37,826 nucleotides of DNA from Thermoplasmata archaeon (lineage in GTDB: Archaea > Thermoplasmatota > Thermoplasmata > Sysuiplasmatales > Sysuiplasmataceae). A program made the translations under genes and the position numbers. Where the stretch lies: positions 1-37,826 of the forward strand of contig JAKABN010000004.1 in the NCBI GenBank assembly GCA_021796895.1, written 5' to 3'. The notes under the pieces are model-generated. The model saw only the letters and a program-made list of their open reading frames with translations. It was not told the origin of the DNA and ran no database searches. Of this stretch, positions 32,393-37,826 are shown piece by piece; positions within the stretch are counted from its first letter, which is position 1; each line of letters begins with the position of its first letter.

Positions 32393-32734
32393 ATGCCTGC
32401 TTCACTTCCGGAACTAGCAGCCTCGGTGGCGCTGATGTTCTTTCTGCCTGGTCTTGCCGCCGTGCTTGCATTCGCGGAAAAGGAGAGCCGGTGGAGAAAC
32501 GATATCGCAGAACTCGTTGCAGCCTCTGTCGGAATAAGCGTTGCGACCTCAATCATACTCCTTTTCCTGCTCACACTGGTGTACGGGTTGTACGGGCAGT
32601 CGCTGAATTTTACTGTATTCATAGTCATTCTTGTGGCGATCGCCGGGGCATTCCTCGTCATTGCTGCAACAGGACTTGGAAGAAAATCCGGTTACAGAAG
32701 ACGCAGAGGAGAGGGAAAAAATGCAGGAAGATAG
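32393..32734 (+). CDS. Small membrane protein (DUF1616-like)
   Basis: The 113-residue protein has three hydrophobic segments, ELAASVALMFFLPGLAAVLA, IAELVAASVGISVATSIILL and NFTVFIVILVAIAGAFLVIA, and a basic cytoplasmic tail. The FLPG after the first span and the Glu/Arg pair before the second recall the N-terminus of DUF1616 membrane proteins; that resemblance is weak. Its last 14 nt overlap pth2, so it is translationally coupled to it. Function unknown. Confidence 0.65.
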   Translation: MPASLPELAASVALMFFLPGLAAVLAFAEKESRWRNDIAELVAASVGISVATSIILLFLLTLVYGLYGQSLNFTVFIVILVAIAGAFLVIAATGLGRKSGYRRRRGEGKNAGR

Positions 32735-33089
32735 ATTTCAGTACAAACTGGTGGTCGTGGTGATATCCGACCTGAAACTTTCGCCGGGAAAGATGGCGGT
32801 CCAGGTAGCGCATGCTGCTGTCGGATGTGCGCTGGAATGCAGGGAACGAAGCAGGAAGAAGTTCGAAGCATGGCTGAAGGAAGGACAGAGGAAAGTGGTC
32901 GTCAGGGTAAAGTCGTTGAGTGAACTTCACATGATAAGGGAAAGTGCCCGGGCAAGGGGACTCATCACGAGTCTGGTTGCCGACGCGGGTCTGACAGAGG
33001 TGCCGCCTGGGACGGTGACGTGCCTGGGAATCGGTCCTGCGGGAAACGAGGAAGTGGATCCTGTGACAGGGGGTCTGCAGCTCCTGTGA
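32721..33089 (+). CDS. pth2: Peptidyl-tRNA hydrolase Pth2
   Basis: The 122-residue protein is the archaeal/eukaryotic type II enzyme that releases peptides from stalled peptidyl-tRNA. It has YKLVVVVISDLKLSPGKMAV followed by QVAHAAVGCAL (the conserved KGKxxAQxxH-like region, here SPGKMAVQVAH), then RKVVVRVKSLSEL, LITSLVADAGLTEVPPGTVT, and the C-terminal CLGIGPAGNEEVDPVTGGLQ. The ATG at 32721 has a purine-rich gaggagaggga upstream; earlier in-frame codons belong to a different, non-conserved extension. It is followed after 7 nt by a DUF99 gene, the likely third member of this operon. Confidence 0.93.
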   Translation: MQEDRFQYKLVVVVISDLKLSPGKMAVQVAHAAVGCALECRERSRKKFEAWLKEGQRKVVVRVKSLSELHMIRESARARGLITSLVADAGLTEVPPGTVTCLGIGPAGNEEVDPVTGGLQLL

Positions 33090-33096
33090 GCGCTTT

Positions 33097-33669
33097 ATGA
33101 AGAGTCATACCAGGGTAGTTGCGTTTGACGACGGAAAATTCGAATTCAGGCAGGGAACAGTACCGCTGGTGGGCATCGTGGCGAGACTCCCTTCATATGT
33201 TGAGGGAGCCATCGTCACGGGCTGCACGGTGGATGGAATAGATGCTTCGGCCGCGATAAGCGATGCGGTAAACAGATCCAGACTGAAGGATCAGCTGAGA
33301 GCGGTGTTCCTTGACGGAATTGCATGCGGCGGTTTCAACATATTCGACCTCGACTACATACATGACCGCACGGAACTTCCAGTCATCACCGTGACGAGAA
33401 AACCCCCGGACATCGGAGCCATGGAAAGTGCGCTCCGCAAGTATTTCCCGAACTGGAAAGAGAGACGGGAACTGATCAGGGCTCACGATACGGTCAAAGT
33501 CCAGACCGAAAGATGGAAACTGAACGTGAGCTGTGCCGGAATCGATGCGGGTGAGGCGGTGAAGCTGCTGGACGCGGCAATAGTCAGAGGGAACTACCCT
33601 GAACCACTCAGACTTGCACATATATTTGCCGGTGCGCTGACCATGGGCGAATCCAGGGGCAAGCCCTGA
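33097..33669 (+). CDS. DUF99 family protein (endonuclease V-like fold)
   Basis: The 190-residue protein matches the archaeal DUF99/UPF0215 family: VVAFDDGKFEFRQGTVPLVG at the N-terminus, VEGAIVTGCTVDGIDASAAI, a strand LRAVFLDGIACGGFNIFDLD, LPVITVTRKPPDIGAMESAL, and a C-terminal YPEPLRLAHIFAGALTMGES. The family is distantly related to endonuclease V, but its activity is not established. It ends the operon with pth2 and the small membrane protein, and converges on the aldehyde dehydrogenase gene with 2 nt between stops. Confidence 0.88.
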   Translation: MKSHTRVVAFDDGKFEFRQGTVPLVGIVARLPSYVEGAIVTGCTVDGIDASAAISDAVNRSRLKDQLRAVFLDGIACGGFNIFDLDYIHDRTELPVITVTRKPPDIGAMESALRKYFPNWKERRELIRAHDTVKVQTERWKLNVSCAGIDAGEAVKLLDAAIVRGNYPEPLRLAHIFAGALTMGESRGKP

Positions 33670-33671
33670 AT

Positions 33672-35183
33672 TCATTTAGAATGCAGTTTATCCTTCAACC
33701 GCCGTTCCGTATCTATCTGTGCCTTCTGAAGCATGTCGCTGTAATCTATGAATACGCTCTTGAGTTCGGTGAACTCCTCGATTGCAACGGAGCCCGCTTC
33801 CCTTCCTCCGGTTCCAGTGCTCTTGACGCCGCCGAAAGGCAGGTGTATTTCGGCGCCAATAGTAGGGGCATTCACGTAAGTTATGCCGGCGTCGAGCTGC
33901 TGTATCGCTCTGAACGCGAGATTCACATTTCTTGTGTATATCGAAGAGCTCAAACCGTACTGTACGCCGTTTGCGACTTCCACTGCCTCGTCGAATGAGG
34001 AAATCCTGATGACGGAAAGCACCGGGCCGAATATCTCCTCGGTACTGATTCTCGTCCCGTGTGCTGTTTCAATAATGGTCGGCTGTATGTAGTTTCCCCT
34101 GGAATATATTCCGCCTTCCAGCGAATTACCGCCCGTGGCTATCTTTCCGTTCTCCTTCTTCCCAATGTCTATGTAATCCATTATCCCCTTCTTCGCCTTT
34201 ACGTTGATGACAGGACCCATGTCCACTCCATCCTCAACTGGATTCCCGATCTTCAGTTTTTCCACCCTGTCCACCAGCCTTCCCATCAGCTCGTCGTAGA
34301 CCGCCTTGTGGAGTATCAGTCTGCTGGTTGCCGTGCATCTCTGGCCGGAAGTTCCGAAAGCACCGAACAGGACGCCGTCCAGCACTATGTCGAGATTGGC
34401 GTCGTCCATGACGATGACCGGATTCTTGCCGCCCAGCTCAAGGTGCACCTGTATGAGCCGGCGGGCGCCTTCGGTGTATACTTCCCTTCCTGTGTTCACG
34501 CCGCCCGTGAATGACATTGCCCTGATCCCCTGATGACGTATGAGGGCGGTTCCAGCCTCGGCACCGCTTCCGGTAACCATGTTTATGACGCCGGGAGGAA
34601 CGCCTGCGTCGTTAACGAGCTCTATGAATCTTGCGGCACACAAAGGCGTGTCTGTTGCGGGCTTCAGCACAACCGAGCAGCCTGAAATCAGCGCCGCACC
34701 CATCTTCCATGACGGTATGGAAACGGGAAAATTCCAGGGCGTTATGAGTCCCACCGGACCCTTGGGAAGACGAATGCTCATGTTGAACTTGTCCGGAAGC
34801 TCTGAGGGAGTTGTTTCGCCGAACAGCCTTCTTCCCTCTCCGGCAATGTACTTGAAGAAGTCGATGGCCTCCTGAACCTCTCCCCTGCCTTCACTGAGTA
34901 TCTTTCCCATTTCTGCCGACACCAGGCGGCTGAGCTCTTCCTTGTGCTTCGCTATGTTCAATGCCGCTTCAAAGAGTATTTCTCCCCGCATAGGAGCCGG
35001 AACCTCTTTCCATATCCTGAAGCCCTTCCCGGCGGAGCTGACTGCATTGTCGACGTCCCTCTCAGTACCCTTTGCAAACCGCGCAAGCACCTCCCCAGTT
35101 GCGGGATTCAGAGTATCAAAAAATTCATTTCCGGAGCTGTCTGTCCATTCGCCGTTCAAGAATATACCGTATTCCCTTACCAT
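33672..35183 (-). CDS. NAD(P)-dependent aldehyde dehydrogenase
   Basis: At 503 residues this is a standard ALDH: PVGLITPWNFPVSIPSWKMG (NAD(P) region), VVLKPATDTPL, the Rossmann-type FTGGVNTGREV, the catalytic glutamate in LELGGKNPVIV, the nucleophile in GTSGQRCTATSRL, EIFGPVLSVIR, and PFGGVKSTGTGGREAG. It oxidises an aldehyde to an acid. In Thermoplasmata similar enzymes oxidise glyceraldehyde in the non-phosphorylative Entner-Doudoroff pathway; whether this one does is not shown by the sequence. A TATA-like box at about 35218-35234 leaves a short leader before the ATG. It stands alone between a convergent operon and a tRNA gene. Confidence 0.93.
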   Translation of the reverse strand: MVREYGIFLNGEWTDSSGNEFFDTLNPATGEVLARFAKGTERDVDNAVSSAGKGFRIWKEVPAPMRGEILFEAALNIAKHKEELSRLVSAEMGKILSEGRGEVQEAIDFFKYIAGEGRRLFGETTPSELPDKFNMSIRLPKGPVGLITPWNFPVSIPSWKMGAALISGCSVVLKPATDTPLCAARFIELVNDAGVPPGVINMVTGSGAEAGTALIRHQGIRAMSFTGGVNTGREVYTEGARRLIQVHLELGGKNPVIVMDDANLDIVLDGVLFGAFGTSGQRCTATSRLILHKAVYDELMGRLVDRVEKLKIGNPVEDGVDMGPVINVKAKKGIMDYIDIGKKENGKIATGGNSLEGGIYSRGNYIQPTIIETAHGTRISTEEIFGPVLSVIRISSFDEAVEVANGVQYGLSSSIYTRNVNLAFRAIQQLDAGITYVNAPTIGAEIHLPFGGVKSTGTGGREAGSVAIEEFTELKSVFIDYSDMLQKAQIDTERRLKDKLHSK

Positions 35184-35269
35184 TGTATCACAGCCTGACT
35201 GTCTGACTTTGAGTCTGCAGGTAATAGATTAACGCTTTGCTGCAGCATGCAACCGTGTCCCGAAAAACG

Positions 35270-35283
35270 GAAATTAAATTATT
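35270..35283 (+). promoter_or_regulatory. TATA-like promoter of tRNA-Leu
   Basis: An AT-rich aattaaattattg lies 26-39 nt before the first tRNA base, with a purine-rich ggaa in BRE position just upstream. Confidence 0.5.
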
Positions 35284-35308
35284 GCTCCCGGATTATCTCC
35301 GGCCTGCG

Positions 35309-35407
35309 GCGGGAGTAGCTAAGCTTGGCCAACAGCGCAGGACTTAAGAGATTGTCTTGGAAATTCTGTCCCGCAGGGGTCCGTGGGTTCAAATCCCTCC
35401 TCCCGCA
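35309..35407 (+). tRNA. tRNA-Leu (anticodon UAA) with a 14-nt intron
   Basis: The acceptor stem GCGGGAG/CTCCCGC pairs fully. The D-arm (GCT...AGC with GG in the loop) follows. The anticodon stem CAGGA pairs with TTCTG (one G-U), and the loop CTTAAG...A carries TAA at 35345-35347. A long variable arm (TCCCGCAGGGGTCC) marks a leucine-type class II tRNA, and the T-loop is TTCAAAT. The extra 14 nt at 35349-35362 sit between positions 37 and 38, the canonical archaeal intron site. Without the intron the tRNA is 85 nt. The T-stem has one T-T mismatch. CCA is not encoded. Confidence 0.9.
35349..35362 (+). other. tRNA-Leu intron (14 nt)
   Basis: The bases agattgtcttggaa lie after G37 and before A38 of the tRNA. 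TTGG near the 3' end can pair imperfectly with CTTA of the loop, and a 3-nt AAA bulge before the stem fits the bulge-helix-bulge recognised by the archaeal splicing endonuclease. It is very short for an archaeal tRNA intron. Confidence 0.75.
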
Positions 35408-35609
35408 CTTCTCCGAATAAGCGGAGCATGCAGATGGATACAGCCATCCCGGGTCACGCCGTTCGAATCGACGTTAAGAAAGCCATCGAAATGCCCGGGA
35501 TTCACAAACAAATCATGATGCGCGGGAAACACGGCCGGCGGCATGCAGCCTGTGGTTAAACTGCAGATTGGCTTTACCAGAGGCCGGTCTTGGAAGTCAC
35601 CATTTCGGT

Positions 35610-36201
35610 TCAGCCGATCCCCGGACTCCTCTCGTTCTTGAGATGTTTGCTTATGAGCCGGCTTGCCTCTCGCTTCCAGATATAGCGGTCAAACTTTATT
35701 CCCGGAGAGTTCATGAAAGCTTTCTGTTTTTCAGTCGCGAACAGCCCTTGTATGCGATTCCGAGCCTCCTGGTTTTCGTCGGGATATGCTTCATAAGCCT
35801 CATGGGACAGTTCATCGGCCATGGAATTCCTCTCCCGTGTTACCCATTCGAGCTTTACATTCCGATATTGCTCGAGCAAGTCCATCACGGCATTATACAG
35901 AGGAAGTATGTGCTTTGAATTGACAGAATAGAGGCTGCGGACTTGTCTCACGGCAAGCTGGCTGTCCCCGAAAATCTCGATATCGCTGATTCTCGGGAGA
36001 AGACCGCTTTCAAGCAGAACCACAAGACCTGTATATTCACCGGCATTGTTCGTGCTTCGTTCGGAGAAAGGTGTCGCGGCTATGCCGGATTTGGAAAAAA
36101 TAAGTCCGCCGTCTCCATATATAAGGCAGCCATATGTTGCGATGCCCCATGGATTGACTGGGCTCACAGGCTCCATCAAAGAAACCGATGCACTTTGTCA
36201 T
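35610..36201 (-). pseudogene. RNase HI-family protein with a +1 frameshift
   Basis: The upstream frame from ATG 36201 reads MTKCIGFFDGACEP, with the first catalytic Asp. After one extra base (near 36159) the downstream frame continues VNPWGIATYGCLIYGDGG, then RSTNNAGEYTGLVVLLESGL with the Glu, IEIFGDSQLAVRQVRS with the second Asp, and RNSMADELSHEAYEAY with the last Asp. All four RNase H catalytic acids are therefore present only if the frames join. The shift site GAG CCC AGT CAA places a slippery Pro codon before it. Either a sequencing indel, a real mutation or programmed +1 frameshifting could explain it. RNase HI removes RNA from RNA-DNA hybrids. Confidence 0.75.
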
Positions 36202-36428
36202 TTTGTGTGCGCTCCTGTCTGAACCATGATTACCTGGAATGTCTTTAGCCTGATCATGACGTACCGTCTCCGGAACTGACCTGACAGACGCTCCGGAAAC
36301 CACCTTGTAATGCACATTCTCCATTTATTCCCCTGCACTTCTCGTAATTATTCAGGCGCACCTGCACTGCAAGTCTCACCCGGCGAAGCGTTCGAAATGA
36401 AACCCTAATCGGGTCAATCTGTAACAGA

Positions 36429-37242
36429 CTACAATATCCTGCCTGTTTCTTTCTTCCTGATATCGCGCAGATGAAATATAAGCTGCTGAAATTCAGGCGC
36501 TTCTCGTGGATCCAGACCCTGAAAATTGTTCGTACCGGCGTATCTGTTCATTACGATACCCCTGACGGGCACCATGAAGCCGGTGCCGCCGATCGGCTGG
36601 ATATACAGAGTTGAAAGACCCAGCAAGCGGTCCAGTATACCCCCTAGAAACTATCACATCTGCCACGTTTTCAAGCGGCATTGAGTCTGTAGTATAGCCG
36701 ATGATTCCACGCCTTCCTATGGTTCTGTGGTGAGTAATCCAGTAACTGTATTTCTTATAGCCGAGGAAGCCCGACGCAACACTGATGGAAATAATCAGCA
36801 CTATGATAAAACCAAACATGCCCGCGAATATGAGAAAAAAGCTACCGCCCAAACCTCCTCCGGAGGATGAGGAACCTATGAACAGAGCGGACAAAGGCGC
36901 AAGTATGAACAGCCAGAGAAACAGCGCTGTGATGATACCGCCGAAGGCGAATTTCACAATCACCTTCCTCTTGGGCCTGAATTCCTTGAGTATCACTTCT
37001 CCATCCTGGAGTCTGAACGGGAGATTCTGTCCCGGCGGCACAGGGGGATAATTTCTGACGACGGGGTCGCTGGCGAAATCAATTGTGGACGGTCGTTCGA
37101 CAGCCGCGCCGGCAGGAGATTGTTGGACGACGGCGGGCGCCTGATGCAGAGCAAATCCGCAGGACTCACAGAAGTTCACTCCGGCATTGACCGTTTTACC
37201 GCAGTTCGGGCAGTATGCCAAATTATTCACCGAAATTTTCAC
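36429..37242 (-). pseudogene. Zinc-ribbon, membrane, PH-like (bPH_2) protein with a frameshift
   Basis: The N-terminus has a double-CxxC zinc ribbon (LAYCPNCGKTVNAGVNFCES), a linker, two membrane spans (FGGIITALFLWLFILAPLSA and IFAGMFGFIIVLIISISVAS), then a PH-like domain starting YSYWITHHRTIGRRGIIGYT and VIVSRG. At a run of five G residues (plus-strand C at 36640-36644) the frame breaks. Removing one base gives VIVSRGILDRLLGLSTLYIQ, which continues to a normal bacterial-PH end and a stop at 36429. Without the fix the product has an unrelated tail. The joined gene would encode 270 residues. The start may be GTG 37242 or TTG 37221. Confidence 0.7.
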
Positions 37243-37539
37243 TGTAAAGCGGATTGTGTCAACCGCGATTCGCCGGGAGGAGCAAGAGAGTCCCGGGACA
37301 ATCTTGCCTGCTTCACGTCTGTCTAAGTTGAAGCCGTCCGCATGTTTGACGCCACGCAGTTGCTCGCATCAAACATCGCCTTGCACAGGACGGAGTCTGT
37401 GCACAGCCTGGACAATTCTCATTCATATTTGGCTATTTGACCCTTGCTTGATTGGCCCAACAATCTTGCATCTCCATTTGTTCAATAAACATGAGCCCTT
37501 GCGGCATCAGACCGAATCGGAGTTTGCAATAGACTAAAT

Positions 37540-37552
37540 AGATATTATTAAA
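37540..37552 (+). promoter_or_regulatory. TATA-like promoter of the ArsR-type gene
   Basis: The AT-rich tattattaaattt lies about 27-35 nt before the ATG at 37577 and gives a leaderless start. The rest of 37243-37576 holds no gene I can identify; it contains the upstream regions of this gene and of the PH-domain gene. Confidence 0.5.
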
Positions 37553-37576
37553 TTTGAGGTGCCATATGCCCAATTC

Positions 37577-37826
37577 ATGGAGACGTGTTCACCGAGGCCG
37601 ATAAGTGTCTGCTTCAATAGCGATAGACTTTCCAGGCTTTCCTCTGTGTTCGGGGCACTTTCCGTTACGGCGAGGCTTCAGATAATTCAGCTGATGACTA
37701 TTTACGGGGAGATATGCACATGCGAGATATCATCCGCGCTGCGCCTGAAGCAGCCGACGGTAACTCACCACCTGAAGGCACTGGAGGAAGCGGGCATCAT
37801 ATATCGCAAACCGAAGGGCAAGTGGA
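37577..37826 (+). CDS. ArsR-family metal(loid)-responsive repressor (5' part, cut by window end)
   Basis: The frame starts METCSPRPISVCFNSDRLSR and continues through a winged helix: ALSVTARLQIIQLMTIYGEI, CTCEISSALRLKQPTVTHHL and KALEEAGIIYRKPKGKW, the last residues before the window ends. EICTCEI (Cys47 and Cys49) matches the ELCVCDL-type alpha-3 motif of ArsR and CadC, where the cysteines bind As(III), Sb(III) or Cd/Pb. It probably represses a resistance gene lying beyond the window, plus its own gene. Additional cysteines at positions 4 and 12 could complete the site, as in CadC. Confidence 0.85.
   Translation, partial: METCSPRPISVCFNSDRLSRLSSVFGALSVTARLQIIQLMTIYGEICTCEISSALRLKQPTVTHHLKALEEAGIIYRKPKGKW

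Noticed and set aside
35428-35559. 43-codon frame after the tRNA gene (starts MQMDTAIPGHAVRIDVKK)
   Set aside because: It has no promoter or recognisable family. It may be chance, or the remnant of a sequence attached to the tRNA end. I did not find a direct repeat of the tRNA 3' end to support an attachment site.
1-37826. CRISPR array or toxin-antitoxin/defence island
   Set aside because: No regularly spaced direct repeats or cas genes were seen. The single DNA methyltransferase has no nuclease partner here.

Overview
This window looks like a chromosomal piece of a heterotrophic, moderately GC-rich archaeon, most likely of the Thermoplasmatota. The archaeal markers are an archaeosine-type tRNA-guanine transglycosylase with a PUA tail, a Pth2-type peptidyl-tRNA hydrolase, a DUF99 protein, a Pcc1-like KEOPS subunit, KaiC-like ATPases, an intron-containing tRNA-Leu(UAA), and many genes with a TATA-like box about 25-30 nt before the start codon, as expected for leaderless mRNAs. 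The lineage is inferred from gene content and promoter style, not from an rRNA.

Layout. 1-860: a truncated copy of a peroxiredoxin promoter and 5' end (the intact gene is at 26078-26551, opposite strand) now lies in front of an ICMT-like membrane methyltransferase. 875-3459: pdxS, a class I/II aminotransferase and a Trm112-like zinc protein. 3460-7517: a probably decayed stretch, then an ABC ATPase/FtsX-type permease pair. 7594-10619: GNAT acetyltransferase, DUF998-like membrane protein, a broken transposase and an RDD membrane protein. 10623-12684: a tightly overlapping operon of three KaiC/RecA-fold proteins, of which only the first keeps a complete P-loop. 13185-17147: glutamate dehydrogenase, an HTH-CBS regulator, threonine synthase with a ubiquitin-like GG-terminal sulfur-carrier-type protein directly behind it, and a 57-residue zinc-ribbon protein. 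17272-22513: DUF255 thioredoxin-fold protein, a Lys-rich mini-ORF, an unrecognised 447-residue helical protein, a hotdog thioesterase and an orphan beta-class DNA methyltransferase. 22665-26551: YtcJ-like amidohydrolase, purM, rlmE/ftsJ-type rRNA methyltransferase and a Bcp-type peroxiredoxin. 26712-30453: a transposase/surface-protein chimera, unknown small proteins, a secreted protein, a membrane protein with a winged-helix partner, and pcc1. 30428-33669: tgtA diverging from a membrane protein-pth2-DUF99 operon. 33672-37826: an aldehyde dehydrogenase, tRNA-Leu, an RNase HI gene and a zinc-ribbon/PH-domain gene that each carry one frameshift, and the 5' part of an ArsR-type metal(loid) sensor gene.

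How it fits together. Most genes are housekeeping (PLP and purine synthesis, amino-acid metabolism, tRNA and rRNA modification, peroxide defence), broken up by mobile-element debris. The most interesting parts are the KaiC-like trio with two degenerate subunits, the threonine-synthase-like enzyme paired with a ubiquitin-like sulfur carrier, the in-frame transposase-surface protein chimera, the inverted duplication that moved a peroxiredoxin promoter, and perfect or near-perfect palindromes at several promoters (aminotransferase, RDD gene, gdhA leader, purM) that look like operators or leader structures.
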